Notes: generated from the letters alone by a model not told the origin. Positions 15,951-25,634 are shown, counted from the first letter of the stretch. The stretch is DNA of 63,767 nucleotides from Dehalococcoides mccartyi (GCA_020724525.1 DYGU01000008.1:1-63767), one strand, 5' to 3'. Made by a program: numbers and translations.

Positions 15951-16163
15951 TAAAGACCTCTATATTGTTGAATATCATCGCTCGGTGTAATTTTCGTTAA
16001 AACTATAAGCAAACTTCACTCGGAGCTAAGCTTATCCCTTTATAAGAAAAGAACCTGTGACGCTTTCTCAGCTTTGACATAGACTTCCTAAACCGATTTC
16101 TTGCCTGTTTCCGGCAAGGAGATATGCTTAATCAAGCGAATATCAGCATCGGTTAAGTCAGGT

Positions 16164-16220
16164 TACCTCCCGCAATATTTTTTGTTTTTTGCCACTGCCA
16201 TAGGGCAGGGTCATTGGACC
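16164..16220 (-). repeat. Decayed copy of the secA 3' end (copy D)
   Basis: The minus strand reads AATGACCCTGCCCTATGGCA then a GGCAAAAAACAAAAAATATTG stretch (split here) and GCGGGAGGTAA. It aligns with the last 57 bases of secA (codons N-D-P-C-P...G-S-G-K-K...C-G-R-stop) with about two 2-base deletions. It lies downstream of the relE-like gene. The 15951-16163 stretch beside it holds no convincing gene; a short open piece ending LPETGKKSV may be an older remnant. Confidence 0.7.
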
Positions 16221-16237
16221 TCGCTTAGAAGGTTTTA

Positions 16238-16492
16238 TTACCTCCGATAAATTTCTCTCCGGTGTCCGACACGAAGTATCACTATCTCATCGCCTTCAAG
16301 GTCAAAGATAACTCTATAATCCCCAATTCTAAATCTGTAACTTCCCAAGAAGGGGTCAAACATTTTCCTTGCATAACTTAACGGGTCTTCACTATATTTT
16401 ATTAAGGCGTCCTTTATTCTTTGTTTAACTTCTGGTTCCAGGCCGGAAATATCCTTCGCTGCCCTTTTGGTGAAAACAATCCGATATTTCAT
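16238..16492 (-). CDS. RelE/ParE-family toxin
   Basis: An 84-aa basic protein with the complete RelE fold pattern: YRIVFTKRAAKDISGL at the N-terminus, the helical KQRIKDAL section, FLGSYRFRIGDYRVIF, and the C-terminal RVGHRREIY. RelE proteins cleave mRNA in the ribosome; ParE relatives poison gyrase. The RVGHRREIY ending favours RelE-type. It begins immediately after the antitoxin gene (stop at 16493, start at 16492). Confidence 0.9.
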   Translation of the reverse strand: MKYRIVFTKRAAKDISGLEPEVKQRIKDALIKYSEDPLSYARKMFDPFLGSYRFRIGDYRVIFDLEGDEIVILRVGHRREIYRR

Positions 16493-16726
16493 TTAGGGCT
16501 GAACCCGTCCCTTGAATAGCTCTTCATAGGAAACGGTTCTTCCCTCTTTGTAGTCCTTTCTGGCTTCTTTAATACTTTCTAAATACTCTTGACTTGTAGC
16601 AGCTAACAGGTTTTCAATAAAGGACTCCTTATCCTCATCGCTTAATCCTTGTAATGCAGTGACTAAGTCTTTAACAGAAAGGACTACTTTAACCTCAACT
16701 TCTGATAGTTCCTTGATATTACTCAT
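16493..16726 (-). CDS. Antitoxin partner of the RelE-like toxin
   Basis: A 77-aa acidic protein (KELSEVEVKVVLSVKDLVTALQ... then SIKEARKDYKEGRTVSYEEL). The C-terminal EARKDYKEGRTVSYEEL stretch is the toxin-binding type of tail found in RelB/ParD-like antitoxins. The gene abuts the toxin gene, antitoxin first. AAGGAGATG precedes ATG 16726. An N-terminal DNA-binding motif is not clear to me. Confidence 0.8.
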   Translation of the reverse strand: MSNIKELSEVEVKVVLSVKDLVTALQGLSDEDKESFIENLLAATSQEYLESIKEARKDYKEGRTVSYEELFKGRVQP

Positions 16727-16804
16727 ACATCTCCTTCCAACTCCAAACTCTACTTCGCCTTCAAGACAGCTGACAGCCCCAGATTTGTCAAATTATTGGA
16801 GCAT

Positions 16805-16818
16805 TTACCTCCCGCAGC
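16805..16818 (-). repeat. Short copy of the secA 3' end (copy C)
   Basis: The minus strand reads GCTGCGGGAGGTAA, identical to the last codons of secA (C-G-R-stop, with TAA for TAG), starting right after the vapC stop and in the same frame. At 14 bases it could be chance alone, but it sits in the same relative position as longer copies B and D. Confidence 0.5.
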
Positions 16819-16819
16819 T

Positions 16820-17221
16820 TTATTCAATTTCTAATACCTTTAGCCCGGTCTTTTGGGCTATTAAGTCAAAGTGGGTATCACGATGAAGGAGGGAAACATC
16901 TTTCTCTATAGCTAAAAGGGCAATATAGGTATCTGTCAAGGGGACGTTGATGTCATCCCGGAATAGGTTAAAAGAAAATCTGGCTAACCGCTCCCAGAAA
17001 TCGTTTTCTACTGGAAGGTAAATTAAGCCGCTTAATAATTCGTCCAGCATCTCATATTCTGCCTCTGACTTTGTTCCCCTTAATAACTCGGTTTTTATAA
17101 TCCCAGGCAGAAGTATTTTTCCTTCCGAAATTAATTGCGTAACAACTTCTTTTAGCCTGGTTTCACCTTTAGGGCGGAAGGATTCTATCCAGGCAGAAGT
17201 ATCAACTATCACCTCAGTCAT
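16820..17221 (-). CDS. vapC: VapC-type PIN-domain toxin
   Basis: A 133-aa PIN ribonuclease. Acidic Mg-binding residues are visible: D in VIVDTSAWIE (near 7), E in KTELLRG (near 45), and D residues in LTDTYIALLA and LLHRDTHFD. VapC toxins cut tRNA or rRNA. The start overlaps the upstream vapB-like gene by 8 bases. The stop is followed directly by a short copy of the secA end. Confidence 0.92.
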   Translation of the reverse strand: MTEVIVDTSAWIESFRPKGETRLKEVVTQLISEGKILLPGIIKTELLRGTKSEAEYEMLDELLSGLIYLPVENDFWERLARFSFNLFRDDINVPLTDTYIALLAIEKDVSLLHRDTHFDLIAQKTGLKVLEIE

Positions 17222-17417
17222 CGGCTCTCATTCTCTCCAAATCCTGCGCTGTATAGCCAAAGTCATAATTGCCGATGAGCGATTTAAGCCTCTCCCTTCT
17301 CTTTAGGTTAAGATAGGTTTTTATAGCGATAATTATAGCTTCTTTTTTTGTCTTGGCTTCAGTTTCTTTTAATAAATCACGTATTAAGTCATCTTGTATA
17401 TCAATTAATGTTCTCAC
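17214..17417 (-). CDS. vapB: VapB-type antitoxin
   Basis: A 67-aa protein with a ribbon-helix-helix N-terminus (MRTLIDIQDDLIRDLLKETE, KTKKEAIIIAIKTYL) and a C-terminal tail GNYDFGYTAQDLERMRADD typical of VapB proteins that insert into the PIN active site. It overlaps the vapC start. ATG 17417 is preceded by GGGGAGTTGATGTG. Probably autoregulated together with VapC. Confidence 0.9.
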   Translation of the reverse strand: MRTLIDIQDDLIRDLLKETEAKTKKEAIIIAIKTYLNLKRRERLKSLIGNYDFGYTAQDLERMRADD

Positions 17418-17500
17418 ATCAACTCCCCAATATATCCTGGTGTCTCAAATTATTATATCAAAGTGGAAAAAATACTTTATCGGATTGGAGGTAATACTTT

Positions 17501-17560
17501 ACCTCCCGCAGCATTTTTTGTATTTTTTGCCTGAGCCAGAGAGGCAGAGTTACTCCACTT
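17501..17560 (-). repeat. Copy of the secA 3' end (copy B)
   Basis: The 37 bases 17501-17537 are identical to 18100-18136 of the true secA end. The minus strand still encodes [13 protein letters not shown] followed by TAA, as in SecA ([16 protein letters not shown]). Beyond that, similarity continues with transitions into C-L-S for C-P-C. It lies just downstream of the 142-aa protein gene and upstream (on +) of vapB, in a gene-free gap. Confidence 0.85.
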
Positions 17561-17568
17561 GTTACCAT

Positions 17569-17997
17569 TTACCAATACTGTGGCTCCACACTGCTCCTGA
17601 TTTTTCCTTCATTTCTGAACCTCCATAATCCTTTGCCAGGGCTTTCAATGACTATATCTAATTCGTCTATTGCTCTATCGCTAACAAGAACCTCTCGCTC
17701 TATCTCAGAGATGACCAGGGCGCATTTAGCGGGTTTAGAGAGTTTGTCTTGTGTGATGACCTGGGTCTCAACAGCATCAGTTATATAGTACATTCTAACT
17801 ATGCCCCCAGTAGTTTCGAAGGCTTTGACTATTGCGCCTTCTGGAAGCATAGGCCAGAAACTTAGTTCTTCTGCCACCTTTAACGGCACAAGCACCTCAG
17901 GTCCCTCACTTTCAAAGGCTGTATTCAACACTGAGTTGACCTCGATAGCTGACTTATTTTTGACCGAGATGAGCTTCATTTTGACTCTTACTGCCAT
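17569..17997 (-). CDS. Aspartyl-protease-like (clan AA) family protein without the DTG motif
   Basis: A 142-aa protein starting MAVRVKMKLISVKNKS at ATG 17997 with GGAAAGG upstream. The pattern (beta strands, NTAFESEGPEVLVPLKVAEEL, then EREVLVSDRAIDELDIV and a GLWRFRNE ... SVEPQYW ending) matches a small family usually annotated as retropepsin-like. The catalytic D-T/S-G is replaced by N-T-A, so it is unlikely to be a protease. Function unknown. It sits between secA and a duplicated secA tail. Confidence 0.7.
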   Translation of the reverse strand: MAVRVKMKLISVKNKSAIEVNSVLNTAFESEGPEVLVPLKVAEELSFWPMLPEGAIVKAFETTGGIVRMYYITDAVETQVITQDKLSKPAKCALVISEIEREVLVSDRAIDELDIVIESPGKGLWRFRNEGKIRSSVEPQYW

Positions 17998-18094
17998 GCT
18001 TACTACCTTTCCGTTTGGCAAGAAGTTCAAGGGAAATAATTTTTCCTATTCTGGGGACAAATTTAATCATTTTTATCTTGCCAACCCTGCTCAT
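17954..18094 (-). CDS. Possible 46-aa basic protein starting at the secA stop
   Basis: ATG 18094 lies four bases after the secA stop, and the last secA codons (GGGAGGT) form a good ribosome site for it. The product (MSRVGKIKMIKFVPRIGKII... rich in Lys) overlaps the next gene by 44 bases in another frame. No family is recognised. It may be a real coupled peptide or a chance frame. Confidence 0.3.
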   Translation of the reverse strand: MSRVGKIKMIKFVPRIGKIISLELLAKRKGSKHGSKSQNEAHLGQK

Positions 18095-18097
18095 TAG

Positions 18098-20674
18098 CTA
18101 CCTCCCGCAGCATTTTTTGTATTTTTTGCCTGAGCCGCAGGGACAGGGGTCATTGCGACCAACCTTGGTGCCAACTGGAACAGCTACTTTTCGGGGTGGG
18201 GCTTCTCTGACAATGCCAACTTTATAGATAGTATGGACAACATCGTGTCTTATATTAGCCAGAAGGCTTTCAAAAAGTTCATGACCTTTCTTTTTGTAAA
18301 CTATTAGTGGGTCTTGCTGGATATAAAGGCTTACCTCCTGACGCATCCTCTCCATGTCGGTCAGATGCTCCTTCCACAGGTCGTCAATGACCCGGAGCAT
18401 AACCAGCCTCTCCACCAGACGCATATTGTCAGCACCTGTGTCCCGTTCCCGCTCTTGATATAATTTCTCGGCATATTCCGTTAATCTGGCAGTGACTTGC
18501 TTGCGGTTGAGCCTGGATAATGTCCCGGGATTTAATTCAGGGGATGGAGGGAGAATCATAGCCAGGTTTTCCAGTAAGCCTGAGAGGTCAGACTCGGCAT
18601 AATCAGTGACAAAATGGGCTTCTACCAGGTTCTGAATTTCGTCCTTAATCATGGAGAGGATATTGGCTTTGAGGTCAGCACCGCTTAGAATACTCTTTCT
18701 TTCCCCATAAATTACTTCCCGGTGCTTGTTAACGACATCGTCATATTCCACCAGATGTTTGCGGATGTCAAAATGGTAGCCTTCAACACGAACCTGGGCA
18801 TTTTCAATAGCCTTGGTCACCATAGAGTGCTCAATGGGAGTATTTTCGTCAAAACCGGCCCAGTCCATAAAGCCCTTAATACGGTCGCCGCCAAAGCGAC
18901 GGATAATGTCATCTTCTAAGGAGACATAGAAGCGGGAGCTGCCCGGATCGCCCTGCCTGCCAGAGCGTCCCCGGAGCTGGTTATCAATTCTTCTGGCTTC
19001 ATGGCGCTCAGTGCCAATAATATGAAGACCACCAAGCTCAACTACCTTGTTGTGCTCTTTAAGCCATTCTTGATAGTTCCGCCCGGTGGGGTTGCCACCC
19101 AGGATAATGTCGACACCCCGTCCTGCCATATTGGTAGCTACGGTCACAGCTCCAATCCGCCCAGCCTGGGCGATGATACCAGCCTCTTTTTCATGATGCT
19201 TGGCATTGAGCACCTGGTGGGGGATGCCTTTCCGAGTCAAGGAGTCACTTAAGTGCTCTGATTTCTCAATGGAGACAGTGCCAACAAGCACCGGTCGTCC
19301 TTGTTTGTGGAGTTCTTCAATTTCTTTAGCCACAGCTTTGAATTTAGCTTCTTCGTCTTTGTAAATCTGGTCGGGGTGGTCATCCCGAATCATCGGCTTG
19401 TGGGTTGGGATGACAACTACATCAAGTTTGTAAATTTTGTAAAACTCCTCAGCTTCGGTAGCAGCGGTACCGGTCATACCAGCTAATTTCTTATACATAC
19501 GGAAGTAGTTCTGGAAAGTTATAGTGGCTAAGGTCAGACTCTCGGCTTGGACCTTGACCCTTTCTTTGGCTTCAATAGCCTGGTGAAGTCCTTCTGAATA
19601 GCGCCGACCAAACATGAGCCTACCGGTAAATTCATCAACAATGATTACCTGACCATTTTTGACCACATAGTCCCGGTCTCGCTTAAACAAGACCTGGGCT
19701 TTAAGAGCATTGTCCAGGTAGTGAGTTAGAGCATAATTGGCAGGGTCATAAAGACTGGTACCTTTGAGAAGCCCTTCTCTCTTGAGGAGTCGTTCCATTT
19801 TGGTGATGCCAGCTTCGGTGAGGCTAACCGAGCGGGACTTTTCGTCAATAGTGTAGTCCTGCTCTTTAATAAGTTGAGGAACGAGGCGGGCAAAGAGATA
19901 ATATTTCTGAGTGGCTTGTTCAGCTATGCCACTGATAATCAGGGGAGTCCGGGCTTCATCAATGAGAATATTGTCCACCTCATCCACAATGGCATAGTTA
20001 AGGGGACGCTGGACACACTGGGAAAGGTCTAAGACCATATTATCTCTTAAGTAGTCAAAGCCAAACTCATTATTGGTGCCATAGGTTATATCGGCTTCAT
20101 AAGCCTGACGGCGACTTATGGGGCGGAGATGTCTCCAGGCGGGGATGCCTGAATCATAGTCGGGGTCATAAAGAAAGGAGGGGAGAGGATTGTCGGGGGT
20201 CTGACTGTAAATACAAGCCACACTTACCCCTAACAGATGATAAATAGGACCCATCCACTGGCAGTCGCGTTTGGCTAAGTAATCGTTCAGGGTGACCAGG
20301 TGGCAACCGTCTCCGGTAAGGGAATTCAGATAGAGGGGCAGGGTAGCTACCAGAGTCTTACCTTCACCGGTCTTCATTTCGGCAATCTTGCTCTGGTAGA
20401 GAACGATACCCCCCATAAGCTGGACATCAAAATGGCGCTCACCTATAGTCCGCTTAGCGGCTTCTCTAATCACGGCATAGGCTTCAGGCAAAAGCTGGTC
20501 AAGACTTTCACCAGCCTTAAGCCGAGCCTTAAACTGGTTCGTCTTGGCTCGAAGTTCAGCATTCGTGAGCTTGGCTACCTCAGTTTCTAAAGAATTAATT
20601 CGAGCCACCAGAGGCTCAAGGCGCTTTAATTCTTTTTCGTTAGAATTTACGAGACTACTCAGCCACTTAAGCAT
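18098..20674 (-). CDS. secA: Preprotein translocase ATPase SecA
   Basis: Motor of Sec-dependent protein export across the cytoplasmic membrane. NBD1 has MKTGEGKT (Walker A, near residue 102) and the [20 protein letters not shown] region; then the preprotein-crosslinking domain, NBD2 with MAGRGVDI and [10 protein letters not shown], and the helical scaffold. The C-terminus ends in the zinc-binding SEC-C motif [15 protein letters not shown], which binds SecB or ribosomes in other bacteria. Length 858 aa is normal. It follows prs by 11 bases. The 3' coding end is duplicated downstream three times. Confidence 0.98.
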   Translation of the reverse strand: MLKWLSSLVNSNEKELKRLEPLVARINSLETEVAKLTNAELRAKTNQFKARLKAGESLDQLLPEAYAVIREAAKRTIGERHFDVQLMGGIVLYQSKIAEMKTGEGKTLVATLPLYLNSLTGDGCHLVTLNDYLAKRDCQWMGPIYHLLGVSVACIYSQTPDNPLPSFLYDPDYDSGIPAWRHLRPISRRQAYEADITYGTNNEFGFDYLRDNMVLDLSQCVQRPLNYAIVDEVDNILIDEARTPLIISGIAEQATQKYYLFARLVPQLIKEQDYTIDEKSRSVSLTEAGITKMERLLKREGLLKGTSLYDPANYALTHYLDNALKAQVLFKRDRDYVVKNGQVIIVDEFTGRLMFGRRYSEGLHQAIEAKERVKVQAESLTLATITFQNYFRMYKKLAGMTGTAATEAEEFYKIYKLDVVVIPTHKPMIRDDHPDQIYKDEEAKFKAVAKEIEELHKQGRPVLVGTVSIEKSEHLSDSLTRKGIPHQVLNAKHHEKEAGIIAQAGRIGAVTVATNMAGRGVDIILGGNPTGRNYQEWLKEHNKVVELGGLHIIGTERHEARRIDNQLRGRSGRQGDPGSSRFYVSLEDDIIRRFGGDRIKGFMDWAGFDENTPIEHSMVTKAIENAQVRVEGYHFDIRKHLVEYDDVVNKHREVIYGERKSILSGADLKANILSMIKDEIQNLVEAHFVTDYAESDLSGLLENLAMILPPSPELNPGTLSRLNRKQVTARLTEYAEKLYQERERDTGADNMRLVERLVMLRVIDDLWKEHLTDMERMRQEVSLYIQQDPLIVYKKKGHELFESLLANIRHDVVHTIYKVGIVREAPPRKVAVPVGTKVGRNDPCPCGSGKKYKKCCGR

Positions 20675-20685
20675 TCCTTTCCCCT

Positions 20686-21624
20686 TTACTCAAACATAGC
20701 ACCTATGGACAAGCCAGTATGGATGCGATGGATGGCTTCACCGATTAGGGAGGCTATGGGGAGAACAGTGATCTTGTCGTGTTTCTTGTTAGCGGTGACA
20801 GGTATAGTATCAGTAACTACAACTTCCTTTACGGGGCAGGTGGCTATTTTCTGAATAGCCAAGCCGGAGAAAACGGGATGGGTGCAGCAGGCATAGACTT
20901 CAGTAGCTCCATGTTTCAGAAGAGCGTTTACAGCCCCAACCAGCGAACCTGCGGTATCAATTTCATCATCTACAGTCAGAGCCCTCATTCCGGCTACATC
21001 ACCGATAACATTAAGGGCCTCGGTAGCTCCCACGTTGCCGAGGTGCCTTTTCTCAATAATGGCTAAGGGGGTATTAAGGCGAGCTGCCATGTCTCGAGCC
21101 CGCTTGGATATACCAATGTCTGTAGCTACCACTGCCAGGTTATTCAAAGCTTTCTCTTTCCAGTAGTCACTGAGGATAAAGAGAGCCGTAAGTTCGTCCA
21201 CAGGGATATTGAAGAAACCTTGAATTTGAGCGGCGTGGAGGTCAACAGTGAGCAAGCGGTTAGCACCGGCAGTAGTCAGGAGGTCGGCAATAAGTCGGGC
21301 GGTGATTGGCACTCGAGGCTGGTCCTTCTTATCAGTGCGTCCATAGCCATAATAAGGGACCACAGCAGTGATTCTGCCAGCAGAAGCTCGTTTGAAAGCA
21401 TCAAGCATGATGAGTAGTTCCACCAGGTTTTTATTGACCGGGGAAGATAATGGCTGAATGACGAAAACATCGCGCTCCCGGACATTCTCCAGAATACGGA
21501 CGAAGATATTCTCGTTACTAAACTCAAATACTTCGGCTTTTCCCAGGGGTATGCCCAGATAATCGCAGATAGCCCGGGCTAAAGCTGGATGGGCATTACC
21601 GGTAAAAACCTTGAGTTCATCCAT
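20686..21624 (-). CDS. prs: Ribose-phosphate pyrophosphokinase
   Basis: Makes PRPP from ribose-5-phosphate and ATP, feeding purine, pyrimidine, histidine and tryptophan synthesis (including trpD in this window). Visible features: [13 protein letters not shown] (flexible loop), [14 protein letters not shown] (ATP and metal site) and [13 protein letters not shown] (PRPP loop; DDMIDTAGT is commoner). The usual VSPDAGG segment reads [15 protein letters not shown], a variant form. 312 aa, ATG 21624, AAGGAG upstream. It is translated before secA. Confidence 0.93.
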   Translation of the reverse strand: MDELKVFTGNAHPALARAICDYLGIPLGKAEVFEFSNENIFVRILENVRERDVFVIQPLSSPVNKNLVELLIMLDAFKRASAGRITAVVPYYGYGRTDKKDQPRVPITARLIADLLTTAGANRLLTVDLHAAQIQGFFNIPVDELTALFILSDYWKEKALNNLAVVATDIGISKRARDMAARLNTPLAIIEKRHLGNVGATEALNVIGDVAGMRALTVDDEIDTAGSLVGAVNALLKHGATEVYACCTHPVFSGLAIQKIATCPVKEVVVTDTIPVTANKKHDKITVLPIASLIGEAIHRIHTGLSIGAMFE

Positions 21625-21759
21625 AGCTAACTCCTTACCAGCTTTATAGTCAAATTATACCACGCCAGGGGGATAAGCCTTAAGCGACAGAGAGGTATTT
21701 TTTGACATCGTTCCTTTTGGTCTTTACAATGCTGGGCGAGTTTTTGAGTATGGGGAGTA

Positions 21760-22667
21760 TTGGTGATAAATAATCGCGGTTTACTGGGTTACGTGAAAAG
21801 ATTTGAAGGCAGAAGCAATTCCGAGAGACGAGAAATGCTCCTCAACATATTGAAAACTGAAGGCTATGATTATTTACAGGAGCCATACAAAACCTGGGGT
21901 AGAGACGGGGTAAATGTTGTCCTTGCCTTCGGCAGGGGTGATAAGGATATTCTGGCAACGGCCCATTATGACTGTGCTAAGAATAGTCCGGGGCTAATGA
22001 CAATGCTTCCTCCGTCAGTGTCCTTCTTAATTTAGCCCGAAGACTACGGAAATACAAGCCGAACAACAAACTCAAAATTGTCTTTTTTGGCGATGAAGAA
22101 CCATTGGGGTTGACCTGGCTGGTAGGTTCTACCGCTTATGTAAAAGCTCATGGGATAGACAACCTGATAGGCGTTTATAATTTAGAGCTGTCCGGGTATG
22201 GGAATATAGTAGCTATCTGGCCCGTAGCTGAGAAAGTAGAAGGTAGTCCGGCCCTGAATAACTTGAGACAGACTTTACAGGAAAGGGGTTATGCTTATGG
22301 GGAGGCTGGAGAATTACCTTTCTTTAACAGTGACCATGCCCCCTTCCGCAAAGCTGGTTTCAAGGGGGCTTTTTCCCTTTCGCTCATACCAAGTCGGGAT
22401 GAGGAAGCTATCAGAAAGTTTGCCGAGGCTCGTAGCTCTAAGATTAAGATAATGGTAGGAGCCTGGCTAAGAAAGTTAGGAAAAGAGCCTGATTTCCCCT
22501 TACTCTTCCAGCGTTACCACTCACCGGAAGACAAGTCCATTTATCTGGAAGAAAGGGCATTAGAATTAATGTCCAACGTTATCTACTATGCGGTAACTAA
22601 TCTGGATAGCAGGGTGCCATATCTTACTCAAACCCAGGGACGGGGAAGCGCTGGCAGATGGCTTTGA
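21760..22667 (+). pseudogene. M28-family peptidase-like gene, frameshifted
   Basis: GTG 21760 starts a frame with the zinc ligand segment ATAHYD and stops at 22035. The neighbouring frame carries SGANDNASSVSVLLNLARRL, FFGDEEPLGLTW and NLELSGYGN, then FNSDHAPF, to TGA 22667, i.e. all remaining M28 metal ligands. The switch is one lost base in CCGGGG near 21988-21993. Restored, the protein would be about 302 aa, a metal-dependent aminopeptidase-like enzyme without signal peptide. The 3' end overlaps glyA by 44 bases, tail to tail. Confidence 0.8.
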
Positions 22668-23865
22668 CTTCGGTGTTAACTTCTCTTATCACTTTTTCAT
22701 CATCAGGGTGGGAGAGCACCTTAACTATGAGAGAAGCCACCTGCTTTATTTCTTCAAAGCCAAAACCGCAGCTGGTAACGGCAGGAGTGCCTAATCGGAT
22801 ACCACTGGCTACCTGAGGTGGGCGGGTATCAAAGGGGATAGTATTTCTATTTACCAGAATTCCAGCAGCTTGCAAGGCTTCTTCAGCAGCTTTGCCAGTG
22901 AGTCCGGCAGGGGACAGGTCAACTAAAACAAGATGGGTATCGGTACCACCGGAAATGAGGCGGAGTCCAAGATTTTTAAGTTCAGCGGCTAACACTGAGG
23001 CATTTTCCAGTACTGAACGCTGATAGGTATAGAAATTCGGCTGTAAGGCTTCAAAGAAACACACTGCTTTTGCCGCAATAACATGCATTAATGGTCCGCC
23101 CTGGGTTCCAGGGAAAACGGCGGCATCAATGGCTGACGCCCATCCTTTCTGACACAAGATAAAGCCGCTGCGGGGACCGCGTAGGGTTTTATGGGTTGAA
23201 GAAGTAACTACCTGAGCGTGAGGGACCGGAGAGGGATGCAAATTAGTCGCTACCAGTCCAGCAATATGAGCCATATCAACCATAAGTTTAGCCCCGCATC
23301 TATCGGCAATATGGCGAAAGTGGCCAAAGTCCATTATCCTGGGATAGGCACTGGCACCGGCAACAATGAGTCTCGGTTTATACTTTAGGGCTAACTCCTC
23401 TATTTCATCATAGTCGAGCCTTTCCGTTTCCTGGTTAACTCCATAAGGAACGAACTTATACCATTTTCCAGAAAAATTGACGAAGGCACCGTGAGTCAGA
23501 TGTCCACCATGGCTGAGGCTCATCCCCATAACAGTGTCACCATGCTCTAACAGTGCAAAATAAGCAGCTAAGTTAGCTTGAGTGCCACTATGGGGCTGCA
23601 CATTGGCATGCTCGGCTCTAAACAACTTCTTGGCTCGCTCAATAGCCAGGCTTTCGACAGCATCTATGTTGACACAGCCACTATAGTAACGACGCTGCGG
23701 ATAACCTTCGGCATATTTGTTGGTGAGGAGAGAGCCTTGGGCTTCAAGGACAGCTTTACTGGCATAATTTTCAGCGGCAATTAGGTTTATAGTTTCCCTC
23801 TGCCGTTTCGTTTCCAGTTGTAGAAGATGACTAACTTCGGTGTCTTGTTGGCTTGAGCCAGCCAT
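22624..23865 (-). CDS. glyA: Serine hydroxymethyltransferase
   Basis: PLP enzyme interconverting serine and glycine with tetrahydrofolate, the main source of C1 units. Motifs: [36 protein letters not shown] and the PLP lysine in [13 protein letters not shown]. Length 413 aa is typical. ATG 23865. It is divergent from the hrcA operon, with about 60 bases before the hrcA promoter. Confidence 0.98.
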   Translation of the reverse strand: MAGSSQQDTEVSHLLQLETKRQRETINLIAAENYASKAVLEAQGSLLTNKYAEGYPQRRYYSGCVNIDAVESLAIERAKKLFRAEHANVQPHSGTQANLAAYFALLEHGDTVMGMSLSHGGHLTHGAFVNFSGKWYKFVPYGVNQETERLDYDEIEELALKYKPRLIVAGASAYPRIMDFGHFRHIADRCGAKLMVDMAHIAGLVATNLHPSPVPHAQVVTSSTHKTLRGPRSGFILCQKGWASAIDAAVFPGTQGGPLMHVIAAKAVCFFEALQPNFYTYQRSVLENASVLAAELKNLGLRLISGGTDTHLVLVDLSPAGLTGKAAEEALQAAGILVNRNTIPFDTRPPQVASGIRLGTPAVTSCGFGFEEIKQVASLIVKVLSHPDDEKVIREVNTEVKAICQRFPVPGFE

Positions 23866-23927
23866 TTAGCAGCATAATACCACCCACTCTGGTTCAGGTC
23901 AACGGGGTGAAATTTTATGGTGTTTCC

Positions 23928-23956
23928 TTGACAAACTTCTGTCAGAGTGGTAAACT
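23928..23956 (+). promoter_or_regulatory. Sigma-70-type promoter of hrcA operon
   Basis: TTGACA (23928-23933), 17-base spacer, TAAACT (23951-23956). The predicted start of transcription falls at about 23963, on the first base of the CIRCE element, so HrcA binding would block initiation. Confidence 0.75.
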
Positions 23957-23962
23957 GCCAAA

Positions 23963-23989
23963 TTAGCAGTCTTAAGTGGAGAGTGCTAA
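23963..23989 (+). promoter_or_regulatory. CIRCE heat-shock operator
   Basis: TTAGCAGTC-N9-GAGTGCTAA, the HrcA-binding inverted repeat with one mismatch from TTAGCACTC in the left arm. It lies between the promoter and the ATG of hrcA, giving HrcA control over its own operon with grpE and dnaK. Confidence 0.95.
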
Positions 23990-23990
23990 A

Positions 23991-25016
23991 ATGCCGAAGA
24001 CATTAATGCCTCGGCGAGAAGCAGTCCTTAAAATAATAGTCAAAGAGTATATTACTCGGGTAACGCCTGTTGCCTCAGAGAGTATTACTCGTAGTCACCT
24101 GGTGGGGGTAAGTCCAGCTACAATTCGTAATGATATGGCTTATCTGGAGGAAGAAGGCTATATCACCCGGCCTCATGTTTCCGCTGGAGCCATACCTTCA
24201 TGCAAGGGTTACCGATATTATGCAGAATCTCTGGGCGAGAATATTGAACTTCCGTTAATGGAACAATACCTCGTTCAAGGTTTTTTGGAGAGGATAGAAA
24301 GGGAGTTCGAGGAGCTGGCAAAAATAGCTTCAGCCCTTCTGGCACGCTTGGTCAGAAGTGCTGCTATAGTCACTACGCCAAAAGCAAACCCATGCCGATT
24401 TAAGCACTTAGAATTGGTAGCATTCCAGGAATATCTGGTGTTATTAATTCTGGTTATGTATCAGGCAAAGCTCAGGCGCTACCTTCTGTCGACTTTGACG
24501 TCGGTAGCTGAAGAGGAGTTAGCCACCGTTACCAACAAGCTCAATAATGCCTATCTTGGCTTAGCCAGTTCAGAAATTCGAGCTAAAAAGTTGGAGCTAT
24601 CTCCCTTAGAACGGGAGGTAACGGATGCCATAATCAACCTGATGGCGATGGAAGACGAAGTTGAGTATGATGAGCCCTATCTTGAGGGGCTCCACCTAAT
24701 GCTCAGCCAGCCCGAATTTATCAAAGGTAACCGGATATTGAATACAATTGGTTTACTGGAAGGGGGAAAATGGCTACGGGCAGTGTTGCCTCGGGAATTG
24801 GGCGAGACAGAAATCAAATTGGTTATTGGGGAGGAGAATGAAGATGAGCTACTCCGGGACTTGAGTTTAGTTTTTACTCGCTATGGTATTCTCGGTGAAG
24901 TTGGAGGTGTTATTGGGGTAATTGGTCCGACACGAATGGACTATGCTCGGGCTATTTCTTCGGTGCGCTACCTATCTGGTGTTCTAAGCAAATTAGTGTC
25001 TGAAGCCTACGGATAA
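23991..25016 (+). CDS. hrcA: Heat-inducible transcription repressor HrcA
   Basis: Represses the heat-shock operon by binding CIRCE, with GroEL as the known folding sensor in Bacillus. N-terminal winged helix (VKEYITRVTPVASESI ... SPATIRNDMAYLEEEGYI) and the following PHVSAGAIPSCKGYRYY segment are classical. I chose ATG 23991 (341 aa); an in-frame GTG at 23976 lies inside the CIRCE arm and is unlikely. First gene of hrcA-grpE-unknown-dnaK. Confidence 0.96.
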   Translation: MPKTLMPRREAVLKIIVKEYITRVTPVASESITRSHLVGVSPATIRNDMAYLEEEGYITRPHVSAGAIPSCKGYRYYAESLGENIELPLMEQYLVQGFLERIEREFEELAKIASALLARLVRSAAIVTTPKANPCRFKHLELVAFQEYLVLLILVMYQAKLRRYLLSTLTSVAEEELATVTNKLNNAYLGLASSEIRAKKLELSPLEREVTDAIINLMAMEDEVEYDEPYLEGLHLMLSQPEFIKGNRILNTIGLLEGGKWLRAVLPRELGETEIKLVIGEENEDELLRDLSLVFTRYGILGEVGGVIGVIGPTRMDYARAISSVRYLSGVLSKLVSEAYG

Positions 25017-25042
25017 AACCATGATTAAAGGAGACAATTAAT

Positions 25043-25603
25043 TTGGAAGAAGAAAAACAACTTAAAGAAACCACCGCCGAGATACTGGAAACTGAAGTGG
25101 TGGAAAACATGGAAACTTTGAAACAAGCCTTAGCTGAGGAAAAAGCCAAAGCCGAGAGATATCTGGCTAACTGGCAAAGAGCCCAGGCTGATTTTATTAA
25201 CTATAAGAAGCGTGCTGAACAGGAGAAAAATGAAGTTACTGATTTTGCCAACGCCGTGCTTATTTTAAACTTATTGCCAGTTCTGGATGACCTGGAACGA
25301 GCTTTTGTTTCCCTTCCGTCCCGATTACAGGAATTGACCTGGATGGATGGTATCAGGCTTATTTATCGTAAGCTCCAGACAATTTTGGAAGCTCAGGGGC
25401 TGACTCGAATTAAAGCTAAAGGAGAGTCCTTTGACCCGAAGCTCCACGAGGCAGTAGTGCGGGAGGAGGGAGAAGAAGGGGTAATTATGGAAGAATTGCA
25501 GAAGGGATACAAATTGAAAGAACGAATCCTTCGCCCAGCTTTAGTTGTAGTGGGTAAGGGGAAGGAAGAAAAGGAAACAATAGCCGAGAACAAAGGGGAA
25601 TAA
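25043..25603 (+). CDS. grpE: Nucleotide exchange factor GrpE
   Basis: Co-chaperone that releases ADP from DnaK. A 186-aa acidic protein with an N-terminal coiled coil (LKQALAEEKAKAERYLANWQ and DFINYKKRAEQEK), a middle LLPVLDDLERAF segment, and the C-terminal beta domain with GESFDPKLHEAV. TTG start at 25043 with AAAGGAGA upstream. Second gene of the CIRCE operon. Confidence 0.97.
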   Translation: MEEEKQLKETTAEILETEVVENMETLKQALAEEKAKAERYLANWQRAQADFINYKKRAEQEKNEVTDFANAVLILNLLPVLDDLERAFVSLPSRLQELTWMDGIRLIYRKLQTILEAQGLTRIKAKGESFDPKLHEAVVREEGEEGVIMEELQKGYKLKERILRPALVVVGKGKEEKETIAENKGE

Positions 25604-25634
25604 GTATTCACAGAGGCGATGAGAAGAAAAAGAA

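Noticed and set aside
16141-18160. The secA-tail copies as remnants of independent SEC-C genes
   Set aside because: Copy B matches this secA at 37 consecutive bases including the wobble positions and the stop context, so duplication of this gene's end is more likely; kept as an alternative for copy D.
23976-23990. GTG start for hrcA at 23976
   Set aside because: It would place the start codon within the CIRCE operator only 13 bases from the predicted transcription start, without a ribosome site.
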